Of a stretch of DNA of 64,000 nt, positions 10,847 through 18,950 are shown one piece after another. The first letter of the stretch is position 1, and the number at the start of each line of letters is the position of its first letter. The translations under genes and the position numbers were made by a program. The notes under the pieces were generated by a model that did no database searches, was not told the origin of the DNA, and was given only the letters and a program-made list of their open reading frames with translations. The stretch covers positions 1,798,001 through 1,862,000 of the forward strand of contig NZ_BQME02000002.1 of assembly GCF_022180385.2 (NCBI RefSeq), read 5' to 3'. This DNA comes from Paenibacillus sp. L3-i20. Its GTDB lineage: Bacteria > Bacillota > Bacilli > Paenibacillales > Paenibacillaceae.

Positions 10847-10987
10847 TTATCTTCCCCCCGAAAATTCCATAACAAAACCCTATCGATCCTAATAAAGTCT
10901 TATAGTTCGATGATCATACGTGTTGGTATTATATATAGCAGGGCTTCGCCTTATATACAAATGAAATTTTTAGAAAGGGAGAGAATA

Positions 10988-11938
10988 ATGGACCAGCTAA
11001 CTTCAACACATCCCAATCTCAAAGCCTCACGGAAAACGAAGAAGAGAACAGGTTACAGAATACCTTGGATACTTCATTTAATGGTGCTTCCAGCTGTAAT
11101 ATCCGTTTTCATTTTTTCCTATATACCTATGGGCGGTATCGTTATGGCCTTCCAGGATTATACGGCTGCACTTGGAATTACAGGCTCTCCATTCGTAGGT
11201 TTAAAGCATTTCCGGTACATGTTCGAAAATGATTACTTCTTAAAAATTACGCTGAATACCGTTATTTTTGCTTGTTCCAAAATTGTTTTGAATTTATTTA
11301 TTCCATTTATCTTTGCACTATTGTTAAACGAAGTTCGGAATATGGCTTACAAAAGATCTATTCAGACACTCGTTTACCTGCCTCACTTCCTGTCATGGGT
11401 TACACTAGGAGGAATTCTGATTGATCTGCTTGCCCAGACCGGTATTATCAATCAACTACTGACTGCTCTCTTCGGTACTAAGCCTATTTTCTTCTTAGGA
11501 GATGGTACTTGGTTCCGACTTACTATCATTTTCAGTGATGTTTGGAAAGAATTTGGTTTTAATACGATCTTATTCCTTGCCGCACTCGCTGGAATTAATC
11601 CTGCCCTGTATGAAGCTGCCGAGGTTGATGGCGCAAGCAGAATCAAACAAACATTGCATATTACGATCCCTTCGCTAACTCCGATACTAATTGTTATTGC
11701 AACGCTTGCACTTGGTAACGTACTTAACGCAAACTTTGACCAAGTATTCAACTTGTATAGCCCAATGGTCTATCAACAAGGTGATATCATTGATACATTT
11801 GTCTACAGAGAAGCTATGCTTAGCGGACAATTCAGCTTTGCAACTGCTGTCAGCTTGTTCAAATCACTAATCAGCCTAGTCCTAATTATTGTTTCATACC
11901 GTCTAGCTAGTAAATACGCTGGATATCGTATTTTCTAA
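10988..11938 (+). CDS. Sugar ABC transporter permease (LplB-like)
   Basis: The start is the ATG at 10988 behind GAAAGGGAG; a longer frame opens upstream but lacks a ribosome site. 316 aa, about six TM helices, with the permease EAA loop around EAAEVDGASRIKQTLHITIPSLTPIL. The N-terminus is basic (KASRKTKKRTGYR), as in LplB and YteP-type permeases. It diverges from the kinase gene with about 140 bp between, where the response regulator probably acts, and is followed after 41 bp by the second permease. Together they form the channel for the substrate delivered by the lipoprotein at 5636-7315. Confidence 0.94.
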   Translation: MDQLTSTHPNLKASRKTKKRTGYRIPWILHLMVLPAVISVFIFSYIPMGGIVMAFQDYTAALGITGSPFVGLKHFRYMFENDYFLKITLNTVIFACSKIVLNLFIPFIFALLLNEVRNMAYKRSIQTLVYLPHFLSWVTLGGILIDLLAQTGIINQLLTALFGTKPIFFLGDGTWFRLTIIFSDVWKEFGFNTILFLAALAGINPALYEAAEVDGASRIKQTLHITIPSLTPILIVIATLALGNVLNANFDQVFNLYSPMVYQQGDIIDTFVYREAMLSGQFSFATAVSLFKSLISLVLIIVSYRLASKYAGYRIF

Positions 11939-11979
11939 TACGAATCGATCGAACTATTTACTTGAAAGGGTGACCACTT

Positions 11980-12852
11980 GTGTATCATAAAACCGTACCA
12001 TATCGCATATTTAGCGTGTTCAACTATATTTTTCTTGGCATAGTTTCAATTTTATGTTTGATGCCGCTCTACCACTTGCTCATGGTTTCCTTCAGTGATA
12101 CCGCAGCAGCCAACGCAGGACTTGTTACGTTGTGGCCCATCGATTTCACCCTTGAGGCTTACGCTCGTACATTCGAAAATGATAACTTTACAACATCACT
12201 AATGGTCTCACTTAAGCGTACTATTCTAGGTACAGCAATGGCACTTGTAGTTAACGCAATGGCTGCATACGCTTTGTCCAAGGATAGCCGTATATTCCAT
12301 GGTAGAAACGTGTATCTCTGGTACTTTGTCGTTACTATGTTATTCAGTGCTGGTCTTGTGCCAGGCTACATTCTAATACTAAAACTTGGCCTTCTGAATA
12401 ATATTTTCGCATTAATTTTGCCAGGACTCGTTGCTGTTTATAATGTAATTCTGCTATTGAATTTCTTCCGCTCTGTACCTAAGGAACTAGAAGAAGCAAC
12501 CTTTATTGACGGCGCAGGATATTTCAGAACCTTCATCTCGATTTATATTCCAATCTCAATGCCAGCTATTGCAACAATTGCATTGTTTACGATGGTGGGA
12601 CACTGGAATGCGTACTTCGACGGACTGATCTACATGAAGGGCGTAGAGAACTTGCCGCTTGCCAGCTTCATGCAAACATTAATCGTACAAGGCAGTCAAA
12701 CTGGCTTTGATTTATTACAAATCAAAAACATGTCAGAGCGAACACTTAGAGCATCGCAAATCTTTATAAGTGCTCTTCCAATCCTGATCGTGTACCCATT
12801 ACTACAACGTTTCTTTGTAAAAGGTATTGTTATAGGTGCTGTTAAGGAATAA
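11980..12852 (+). CDS. Sugar ABC transporter permease (LplC/YtcP-like)
   Basis: 290 aa with a GTG start behind GAAAGGGTGA. About six TM helices; the EAA loop reads EEATFIDGAGYFRTFISIYIPISMPAI. The C-terminus ends FVKGIVIGAVKE, typical of this permease class. It is the second half of the heterodimeric permease and is followed by a strong terminator. No ATPase gene is present here; these importers commonly share a multi-sugar MsmX/UgpC-type ATPase encoded elsewhere. Confidence 0.94.
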   Translation: MYHKTVPYRIFSVFNYIFLGIVSILCLMPLYHLLMVSFSDTAAANAGLVTLWPIDFTLEAYARTFENDNFTTSLMVSLKRTILGTAMALVVNAMAAYALSKDSRIFHGRNVYLWYFVVTMLFSAGLVPGYILILKLGLLNNIFALILPGLVAVYNVILLLNFFRSVPKELEEATFIDGAGYFRTFISIYIPISMPAIATIALFTMVGHWNAYFDGLIYMKGVENLPLASFMQTLIVQGSQTGFDLLQIKNMSERTLRASQIFISALPILIVYPLLQRFFVKGIVIGAVKE

Positions 12853-12884
12853 CATCTTGTACACAAGCAAATAGCGACACAATT

Positions 12885-12908
12885 GGGGCTGTCCTTTGGG
12901 ACAGCCCC
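12885..12908 (+). terminator. Rho-independent terminator of the permease operon
   Basis: A perfect 10-bp GC-rich stem GGGGCTGTCC/GGACAGCCCC with a 4-nt loop, 32 nt after the stop codon. The downstream T-run is weak (TTCGTATTGTTT). Confidence 0.85.
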
Positions 12909-12968
12909 TTCGTATTGTTTAGATGTAAACTTGATGCTTACAATTATCTTTTTACTTTCCGTTAAACA

Positions 12969-15176
12969 CTATTTCTCTAATCGGAATGGAAGTGCTGTAT
13001 TGGACTTGCTGTTCGGACCTACGAATGCAACAAATGCTCCTGCATCGCTATCATGAGTAAGATCAGAATGGTAGTAACGCAACTGGTTCTCCGAAAGGAC
13101 AAATTCGATCTCCTTGCTTTCTCCAGGCTGAAGAGCCACCTTACGATAATCCTTTAGCTCTTTAACTGGACGTACAACCTCACCTGACATATCTCTAACG
13201 TATAGTTGAACGGTCTCCACACCAGCAACGCTGCCTTTATTCGTCACCGTAACAGTCACTTTAATCGACTCTTCTACCGTTATAACATCTGATGATAATT
13301 GTGCTGCACTATATTCAAAATCAGAATAGCTAAGGCCGAATCCAAATGGCAACAGCGGTTCATTAGGGATATCTAAAAATTGAGATACATAACGAACCTG
13401 AGCATCTGGAGCACCTTGTGGACGTCCTGTGTTGTAAGCATTGTAATAAACAGGTACTTGACCTACGCTATATGGGAATGACATGACCAATCTTCCGCTT
13501 GGATTCGCATCACCGAACAAAAGTTCAGCTACTGCACTGCCCGCTTGTGAACCCGGGTACCATGCTTCTAAGATCGCATCTGCTTCTTCGTACACACCAT
13601 GCAGATCTAATGGACGTCCATTGAATAGTACAGCTACCATTGGTTTATCTAACTCTTTAAGCTTACGAACCAACTCAAGCTGAATATGTGGCAGACGAAT
13701 ATCAGCTCTGCTTGCTGCTTCACCGTTCATGTCCGAATGCTCACCTAATGCGAGTACAATAATATCTGCATCCTGTGCTGCTTCAAGAGCAGCTTGCCAT
13801 TGCTCTTTCGTGCCAGTCTCAATGCCACAGCCTTCTGCTACTAGCAGTTGTCCATGTCCGCTTAACTTATTGTTCATTCCAGTCGCAAGCGTAACTGCGT
13901 CTTCCTTAGCGCCTGTCCAAGACCAAGGACCAAGTACATCATTGTTTGCTGCAAACGGACCAATTAGTGCGATCTTATGATCACGCTTAAGCGGCAAGAC
14001 ATCATTATTTTTGAGCAGAACACAAGATTTTATAGCCAGATCTTGTGCAACTTCGCGATGTTCCTCGCAGAATACGATCTCTTTCTCTCGCACTGGATCA
14101 GCAGCACGATAAGGATTTTCGAATAAACCAAGCTTCTCTTTTAATTGCAAAATGCGTAGGACCGCCTCGTCGATAAGCGCTTCATCCACTTCTTTATTCT
14201 CCACTAGCTCGGACAAATGCTTCACATAACAAGCCGTCATCATTTCGATGTCTACGCCTGCTTTGATCGATTTAAGCGCTGCTTCAGATTCATCAGCAGC
14301 AATTCCGTGAGCGATCAATTCTCTAACTGCTCCCCAGTCGGAAATGAGAATACCGTTAAAGCCCCATTCTTCCCGCAGCAACTTTCTCATTAACTTAGAG
14401 TTGCCTGTCGCAGGAATACCATCTACTGTGTTGAAGGATGTCATCACCATCTCACAGCCCTCATCTAGTGCTGCTTTATATGCTGGCAAATAAAACTCAC
14501 GCATCTGACGATCTGAAAGATCTACTGTGTTATAGTCACGACCAGCTTCAGCAGCACCATACGCTGCAAAGTGTTTCACGCAAGCGGCTACTCTGTCCAT
14601 ATCATTTGCAAGATCTTTACCTTGGAATCCTCTTACGAAAGCTTTAGAAAACTCAGCGTTTAGATATGGGTCTTCTCCGGTTGATTCTACAACACGTCCC
14701 CATCTTGGATCACGCACTAGATCTACCATCGGTGCGAAAGTTACATGCACACCAGATACAGCTGCTTCCTTGGCAGCAATTTCTGCGCTTTTCTCCGCAA
14801 GATCCATATCCCAAGAACATCCAATTGCTAATGGAACTGGGAATATCGTTTTGAAACCATGCACAATATCCGCCATCATCAAAAGAGGTATGCCGTGACG
14901 ATTGTAATTAAGATGTGTGCGCTGTACATTAATAACTTCTTCCGCTCCAGCTATACCTAGTACCGAACCAGAATTATGAACCGTTTCTTCTTTAATGCCA
15001 AGGGAATCCATCGGTCCTGTAATTAGTCCGTCACCGTGCGCACCTTCATAGAAAGGTACCGCCAGTTGTATAAGCTGAGCCACTTTTTCATCAAGTGTCA
15101 TTTGTTTAATTAATTCATCTAAATTCACTTTGTTACTAGCTACGTTTGGAGTCTGTTCGTTTTGTTTTGACATCAT
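12969..15176 (-). CDS. Glycoside hydrolase family 3 beta-glucosidase-type enzyme
   Basis: Starting at the ATG at 15176 (MMSKQNEQ), seven bases after AGAGAGGT, the protein has 735 residues, normal for bacterial GH3. The N-terminal barrel has KHF in VAACVKHFAAYG and the nucleophile aspartate in ILISDWGAV. The C-terminal alpha/beta sandwich carries ALGEHSDMNGEAASR, and a fibronectin-like domain closes the protein (VTVTVTNKGSVAGVETVQLYVRD). There is no signal peptide, so it acts in the cytoplasm on imported beta-linked oligosaccharides. A perfect LacI-type operator precedes it and the LacI gene diverges, so it is probably repressed until substrate arrives. Beta-xylosidase activity cannot be excluded. 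Confidence 0.94.
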   Translation of the reverse strand: MMSKQNEQTPNVASNKVNLDELIKQMTLDEKVAQLIQLAVPFYEGAHGDGLITGPMDSLGIKEETVHNSGSVLGIAGAEEVINVQRTHLNYNRHGIPLLMMADIVHGFKTIFPVPLAIGCSWDMDLAEKSAEIAAKEAAVSGVHVTFAPMVDLVRDPRWGRVVESTGEDPYLNAEFSKAFVRGFQGKDLANDMDRVAACVKHFAAYGAAEAGRDYNTVDLSDRQMREFYLPAYKAALDEGCEMVMTSFNTVDGIPATGNSKLMRKLLREEWGFNGILISDWGAVRELIAHGIAADESEAALKSIKAGVDIEMMTACYVKHLSELVENKEVDEALIDEAVLRILQLKEKLGLFENPYRAADPVREKEIVFCEEHREVAQDLAIKSCVLLKNNDVLPLKRDHKIALIGPFAANNDVLGPWSWTGAKEDAVTLATGMNNKLSGHGQLLVAEGCGIETGTKEQWQAALEAAQDADIIVLALGEHSDMNGEAASRADIRLPHIQLELVRKLKELDKPMVAVLFNGRPLDLHGVYEEADAILEAWYPGSQAGSAVAELLFGDANPSGRLVMSFPYSVGQVPVYYNAYNTGRPQGAPDAQVRYVSQFLDIPNEPLLPFGFGLSYSDFEYSAAQLSSDVITVEESIKVTVTVTNKGSVAGVETVQLYVRDMSGEVVRPVKELKDYRKVALQPGESKEIEFVLSENQLRYYHSDLTHDSDAGAFVAFVGPNSKSNTALPFRLEK

Positions 15177-15208
15177 TAGCACAACCTCTCTTGTTGTCAT
15201 TCACAACT

Positions 15209-15228
15209 TAATCGAAACGTTTCGATTA
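15209..15228. promoter_or_regulatory. LacI-family operator in the GH3 leader
   Basis: A 20-bp perfect palindrome, TAATCGAAACGTTTCGATTA, with the CG centre typical of LacI/GalR operators. It lies 33 bp upstream of the GH3 start codon. Confidence 0.82.
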
Positions 15229-15340
15229 GTCTATAATTGAATTATAATTGTCCCTTTCTATTGCTGTCAAATGGAATATAACGAGTATTATAGTGCTATA
15301 TAGAGGGGTTGAATGCCGTTTCCAGTTCGGTTATAGTTAA

Positions 15341-15356
15341 AATCTAAACGTTTCAC
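15341..15356. promoter_or_regulatory. Second LacI-type operator upstream of lacI
   Basis: AATCTAAACGTTTCAC keeps the AAACGTTT core and left half of the operator at 15209-15228 but departs on the right side. It lies about 26 bp before the LacI start, consistent with weaker autorepression and possible looping to the first site. Confidence 0.65.
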
Positions 15357-15381
15357 CAAATATTGTAGAGGGGCGAGGTCT

Positions 15382-16362
15382 TTGGTTAGTATTAAAGATA
15401 TTGCAAAGCAAGCCGGCGTCTCTATTTCGACCGTTTCATGTGCACTTAATGGCAGCGATAAGGTAACGAAAGAAACGACAGCCAAAATATTAGAAATCGC
15501 CCAGCAATTAAATTACGTTCCCCATGCTGCTGCTCGATTACTCAAAACCAAAAAATCAAACATGATTGGTATTTTTCTTACCGATTTCAATGGCAGCTTC
15601 TACGGTGATCTATTACAAGGCATTAAAGACTTCCTTAACGCTAGAGGCTATGATTTGCTCGTATGCAGTGGGCCTCAATCACGCAGGTTAATTGCTGAGA
15701 GAATGATCGATGGGGCAATTATTCTCGATGTCACGTTCACCGATGAAGAACTCATTCAATATATGAACCAAGGTCATAAGGCAGTTGTTTTAGATCGTGA
15801 AATACAACATCCACATATTAACCAAGTACTTCTCGATAATAAAGCAGGTGGAACACTTGCTATGGAGTACCTAATTGAACAAGGACATGCCAACATTTAT
15901 GTCGTAACTGGCCCCGAAGGCTCGTACGATGCTGGCCAGCGTTTACGCGCTGTTAAACAAGTGATCGAGCGTTCGCCACATCTATCATTCCATGAAGTAA
16001 AGGGTGACTTCAGTAAATCATCTGGCGAACAAGCTGCAAAAATCATCGCAGCCGAATATGAACAACCTTCCGCGGTATTCTGTCTCAACGATGAGATGGC
16101 AATTGGCTTCTACGGCTATATTCACAATCATACTGATCTCGTAATAGGCGAGCATATTCATCTTATCGGATTCGATAATATTGAGCTGTCACAATTTGTT
16201 CAGCCTAGACTAGCAACTATCGATTATTCTATGCGGAAGTGGGGGGCACTCGCTTCAGAGCAGTTGCTCAAGATGCTGTCTGGTGAACCAATTGAGCACG
16301 AACGAGTCTATGTTTCATTAGTTAAAGGAGCGTCCGTTGCTCCCTTTCATGGCGAAGCTTAA
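15382..16362 (+). CDS. LacI-family transcriptional repressor
   Basis: 326 aa, TTG start behind AGAGGGGCGAGG. The N-terminal helix-turn-helix and hinge are classic (IKDIAKQAGVSISTVSCALNGSDKVTKET... and the AARLLKTKKSNMIGIF junction). A periplasmic-binding-protein-like effector domain follows, with the usual second domain entry SAVFCLNDEMAIGFYGY. It diverges from the GH3 gene with two matching operators in the 200-bp gap, so it most likely represses the glucosidase and itself, with the derived sugar as inducer. CcpA is excluded by the local context and sequence differences; the regulon could include the ABC importer. Confidence 0.93.
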   Translation: MVSIKDIAKQAGVSISTVSCALNGSDKVTKETTAKILEIAQQLNYVPHAAARLLKTKKSNMIGIFLTDFNGSFYGDLLQGIKDFLNARGYDLLVCSGPQSRRLIAERMIDGAIILDVTFTDEELIQYMNQGHKAVVLDREIQHPHINQVLLDNKAGGTLAMEYLIEQGHANIYVVTGPEGSYDAGQRLRAVKQVIERSPHLSFHEVKGDFSKSSGEQAAKIIAAEYEQPSAVFCLNDEMAIGFYGYIHNHTDLVIGEHIHLIGFDNIELSQFVQPRLATIDYSMRKWGALASEQLLKMLSGEPIEHERVYVSLVKGASVAPFHGEA

Positions 16363-16374
16363 ACAACAATTACG

Positions 16375-16412
16375 AATGGTGAGCTCGGATTAGTCTCTGA
16401 CTCACCATTTTC
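16375..16412 (+). terminator. Terminator of the lacI gene
   Basis: The stem AATGGTGAG/CTCACCATT with a 17-nt loop is followed by TTC, 13 nt past the stop codon. Confidence 0.7.
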
Positions 16413-16445
16413 AAATGGCAGATTGGATGATTAAGGCATAATTGC

Positions 16446-16474
16446 TTGCATATAAATGACATGTCATTTATTAT
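16446..16474 (+). promoter_or_regulatory. Sigma-A promoter of the lactonase-MarR operon
   Basis: -35 TTGCAT (16446-16451), 17-bp spacer, -10 TATTAT (16469-16474). The spacer is filled by an 18-bp palindrome, so repressor binding would directly occlude RNA polymerase. Confidence 0.75.
16453..16470. promoter_or_regulatory. MarR operator 1 (18-bp perfect palindrome)
   Basis: TAAATGACATGTCATTTA lies between the -35 and -10 boxes. The same ATGAC-x2-GTCAT core recurs at 16488-16499. Confidence 0.75.
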
Positions 16475-16487
16475 CATAGATAAATAG

Positions 16488-16499
16488 ATGACGCGTCAT
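16488..16499. promoter_or_regulatory. MarR operator 2 (ATGACGCGTCAT)
   Basis: A 12-bp perfect palindrome just downstream of the -10 box. Its centre is 32 bp, about three helical turns, from the centre of operator 1, so two dimers would sit on the same DNA face. Confidence 0.72.
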
Positions 16500-16519
16500 T
16501 TAAAAAAGGAGATGTTCCC

Positions 16520-17326
16520 TTGACTACTATTCATGTATGGCATTGCGGGCAAGTGTACGTTGATCAAGCTCTTGCTTTTCGGGAAAAATTGCTTCACCCT
16601 GCTCCTTATACCGGTATTCTTCGACCTAAATCCAAAAAAAACTGGGTGCCCGTATCTACTTACCTCATTCAACATCAAAAAGGGAATATACTTATCGACA
16701 CTGGATGGAGCGAGGAAATACGAACTTCTCCAAAAAAACATTTAGGATGGTTCTCACATGCCCTATTTAAAGCTAAGCTACTTCCAGGTCAATCTGTTCG
16801 GGAGCAATTATACGCTATTGGACTTCGTCCAAAAGATTTAGATATTGTACTGCTCTCACATCTGCATGTTGATCATGTAAGTGGGATTAAGGATTTGATA
16901 GACTCTAGTAAATTTTTAACTAGTGCTATTGAATGGAAATCCGCCAACAAAGACGTTGGCTATAACCGCTCTATGTGGCAAGATGTTCCGATACAAACCT
17001 TCGAGATGGAAACCATTCCGTTTGGTCCGTATAATAAAGGAATAGATTTATTTCAAGAAGGTACCGTATATTTAGTATTTACTCCCGGACACAGCAAAGG
17101 TCTTTTTTCAGTTATGGTGAAGACTGATGGAGGTTGGGTTCTGATTGTAAGCGATGTAGCTTATGCTGAACGATCATGGAAAGAGAGCATTATTCCCGGT
17201 ATAACAAGCAATGCCGAAGAAGCGCTTCGGTCACTCCAATGGGTTCAACAATTTTCTTTACGAGATGATTGTCGCTGTATTTTAGCTAATCACGATCCAA
17301 CTATTAAACCACACATCATTACATAA
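16520..17326 (+). CDS. Metallo-beta-lactamase-fold hydrolase, AHL-lactonase-like
   Basis: 268 aa, TTG start eight bases after AGGAG. The zinc-binding motif HxHxDH is HLHVDH; later ligands are visible in FTPGHSKG (His), VSDVAY (Asp, with the tyrosine seen in AHL lactonases) and LANHDP (His). Motif order and length (AiiA is about 250 aa) fit the N-acyl homoserine lactonase branch. It could open a lactone ring of an AHL signal or another cyclic ester; the natural substrate is not determined by sequence. It is the first gene of an operon with a MarR repressor 14 nt downstream and two matching operators upstream, which suggests induction by the compound it degrades. Confidence 0.85.
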   Translation: MTTIHVWHCGQVYVDQALAFREKLLHPAPYTGILRPKSKKNWVPVSTYLIQHQKGNILIDTGWSEEIRTSPKKHLGWFSHALFKAKLLPGQSVREQLYAIGLRPKDLDIVLLSHLHVDHVSGIKDLIDSSKFLTSAIEWKSANKDVGYNRSMWQDVPIQTFEMETIPFGPYNKGIDLFQEGTVYLVFTPGHSKGLFSVMVKTDGGWVLIVSDVAYAERSWKESIIPGITSNAEEALRSLQWVQQFSLRDDCRCILANHDPTIKPHIIT

Positions 17327-17340
17327 ACGGAGGAAACACT

Positions 17341-17808
17341 ATGGCACTATCCCACTATGAATTTGATCGATTTCGTCATTCACTAATAGCTGCCCAAAGG
17401 CTCGGTAGCCGCCAAATCAGCGAATACATGAAAGCAATCGATCTGACTCCTTCTCAATCTGAAGTCATTCAAGTGTTAAAACGATGGCAGCCCCTTTCGC
17501 TCAAAGATCTAGGAACACTGCTTGTATGTGAGAAGGACAGTCCTTCTCGTTTGATCGAGCGGCTTGTTAAAGATGGTCTTATCGATAAAGTTATGAATCC
17601 AGCTGACGCTAGATTTGTTCTCTTGCAGTTAACAGACTTGGGTCAAGAAAAAAGTCTACAAATCGAAGAGATTGAAGAAAAGCTACGAGGGAATTTAGAA
17701 AAGGTATTTAACGATGAAGAGTTGTCATTAATGAGCTCAACACTAGAGAAGATGCTAGTTCACTTCCCCGATGCAGAAACACTTCGGAAACGTGGATTAA
17801 TGAAATAA
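17341..17808 (+). CDS. MarR-family transcriptional regulator
   Basis: 155 aa with a GGAGG site before the ATG. The winged helix reads QPLSLKDLGTLLVCEKDSPSRLIERLVKDGLIDKV, with the wing MNPADARFVLLQLTDLGQEK typical of MarR. Flanking helices form the dimer interface. It is cotranscribed with the metallo-hydrolase and is the obvious candidate to bind the two ATGAC-x2-GTCAT palindromes at 16453-16499, giving negative autoregulation relieved by a small phenolic or lactone ligand. Confidence 0.92.
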   Translation: MALSHYEFDRFRHSLIAAQRLGSRQISEYMKAIDLTPSQSEVIQVLKRWQPLSLKDLGTLLVCEKDSPSRLIERLVKDGLIDKVMNPADARFVLLQLTDLGQEKSLQIEEIEEKLRGNLEKVFNDEELSLMSSTLEKMLVHFPDAETLRKRGLMK

Positions 17809-17846
17809 TTTCGGTGGCTAGGAAGATTTTCACTTGTGTGAGAAAA

Positions 17847-17875
17847 ATGGTTGTCGAGACTGGCTCGACAACCAT
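17847..17875 (-). terminator. Terminator of the cysteine-rich peptide cluster
   Basis: A perfect 12-bp stem ATGGTTGTCGAG/CTCGACAACCAT. The T-run (TTTTTC) lies on the minus-strand side, so it ends transcripts reading leftward from 18611. It may also act weakly on the MarR operon. Confidence 0.8.
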
Positions 17876-17914
17876 GATAAAACTTAATGTGTAAGTTCCA
17901 TTTGCTTCTTTAAA

Positions 17915-18052
17915 TTAGCAATCACAAGTAGTAGTTGAATAAGTGTGTCCATTAAGACAACGTATAATACTCACTTTACCATACTTTGCTGGTTGCCCGT
18001 CTGGACTACATTTGGATCCACCAGTGCAATAACTAGCAACTTCTTCACACAT
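17915..18052 (-). CDS. Cysteine-rich peptide 1 (45 aa)
   Basis: A 45-residue peptide with AAGGAG nine bases before the ATG. It begins MCEEVASYCTGGSKC and ends with CDC. The six cysteines are at residues 2, 9, 15, 32, 43 and 45. The pattern (C, Y-C-T, C, C, then C-x-C at the very end) is shared with the two other peptides of this cluster. It has no signal peptide, TM segment or obvious leader. It is the last gene of the minus-strand cluster and is followed by a strong terminator. I do not recognise the family; a disulfide-rich or modified peptide, or a spore-layer component, are all possible. Confidence 0.75.
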   Translation of the reverse strand: MCEEVASYCTGGSKCSPDGQPAKYGKVSIIRCLNGHTYSTTTCDC

Positions 18053-18127
18053 TGATTTCAACTCCTTACAGAAGGGGCTAACTGATTATACGGTTACTGC
18101 ATAAAATACAAATAAAATTACTCCCAC

Positions 18128-18277
18128 TATATTGGAAATTTAGCAACTACAAACATAGGCCTCCCATTTTTCTGAGCAAAATGGACCCGCCATATCATAA
18201 ACAACTTTATAATAGCGAGGATTTCCTGAATCGTAGCAGGGAATAGATGTGCAGTAAGAACCTGAATCACATGGCAT
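18128..18277 (-). pseudogene. Cysteine-rich peptide 2, apparently frameshifted near its C-terminus
   Basis: The ATG follows AGAGGAGGTGATAAT, almost identical to the leader of peptide 3. The start MPCDSGSYCTSIPC matches the family, with cysteines at 3, 9 and 14. As I read the sequence the frame then runs on to a 49-residue product without the terminal cysteines. Adding one base near 18179 restores a 45-residue peptide with Cys34, Cys43 and Cys45 ending CSC, the exact spacing of peptide 3. So it is either a one-base deletion that broke the gene or a sequencing error in a short A-run. Confidence 0.6.
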
Positions 18278-18368
18278 ATTATCACCTCCTCTTGAGAAGC
18301 CACTACTTACTATAGCTTTGTTGCATCAAATAAAAACAGAAACAATAATGCTGCTCTGTTAATTTTAT

Positions 18369-18446
18369 TTAGCAAGAACAAACACTAAATTGGTGCACAA
18401 CTTCACATTTATAGTCATTTTGTTCACCATCCATCAGTATAAACAT
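18369..18446 (-). pseudogene. Remnant of a cysteine-rich peptide gene (C-terminal half)
   Basis: A 25-codon frame ends DYKCEVVHQFSVCSC, with a Cys-x8-Cys-x-Cys ending identical in spacing to peptides 2 and 3. The N-terminal half with its SYCT motif is absent, and there is no ribosome site before the ATG. It looks like the surviving tail of a fourth tandem copy. Confidence 0.55.
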
Positions 18447-18464
18447 AATTTATGAATTAATTGT

Positions 18465-18611
18465 TTAGCAACTACAAGAATGAGATTCACTTGCATGCTG
18501 GCATTGATAGCCATGAAAAGTAACAGTCGTTTGAACCCATGCAGGTGATCCTGAGCTATAACATTGAGTGCCAGTACAATAACTATAAGAACCACAATTT
18601 GGCTGAGACAT
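18465..18611 (-). CDS. Cysteine-rich peptide 3 (48 aa)
   Basis: First gene of the cluster, with AGGAGG nine bases before the ATG. It begins MSQPNCGSYSYCTGTQC and ends HSCSC. The six cysteines are at 6, 12, 17, 37, 46 and 48, giving spacing C-x5-C-x4-C-x19-C-x8-C-x-C. It is also rich in Ser, Tyr and Gly and has no signal peptide. A possible sporulation-type promoter lies 35-60 bp upstream. Unknown family. Confidence 0.78.
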   Translation of the reverse strand: MSQPNCGSYSYCTGTQCYSSGSPAWVQTTVTFHGYQCQHASESHSCSC

Positions 18612-18644
18612 ATTAACACCTCCTCTTATCGTATTAGGAAATCT

Positions 18645-18674
18645 ATATTATGATTTCTTATTACTAGAATATCC
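18645..18674 (-). promoter_or_regulatory. Possible sigma-E/sigma-K-like promoter of the peptide cluster
   Basis: On the minus strand GGATATT (18674-18668), a 15-bp spacer and CATAATAT (18652-18645) resemble mother-cell sporulation promoters (kmATATT/CATAnnnT). The predicted start leaves a leader of about 28 nt. The match is imperfect and no sigma-A promoter of comparable quality was seen. Confidence 0.35.
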
Positions 18675-18950
18675 CTTGCTCTTGATTTAGTCTGTTGACT
18701 ATGAGTAACATTTAAAAATATTTGTCAGTTGAGATAAATAGTTAAATAGGTAATATTTGCTATGTATAGAGCAACAAAGTACTTCATCATAGTGTTGATT
18801 ATGAACAAACCTACACGTAATACATATGAATTTTGTCTGTTGTACGAAGAAAATAAAGTATTAGACTGGAGTCATTGATTTAAGGCAGTTTTGGGTTTGA
18901 AAATCGTCAGTTTTCGAAAAATAAGGTTTAGACTGATCCATTAATAAATG
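18675..18950. other. AT-rich intergenic stretch
   Basis: No coding frame with a ribosome site. It contains scattered TTAGACTG words that recur in the hairpin just downstream (18951-18996) but no clear gene. Confidence 0.5.
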
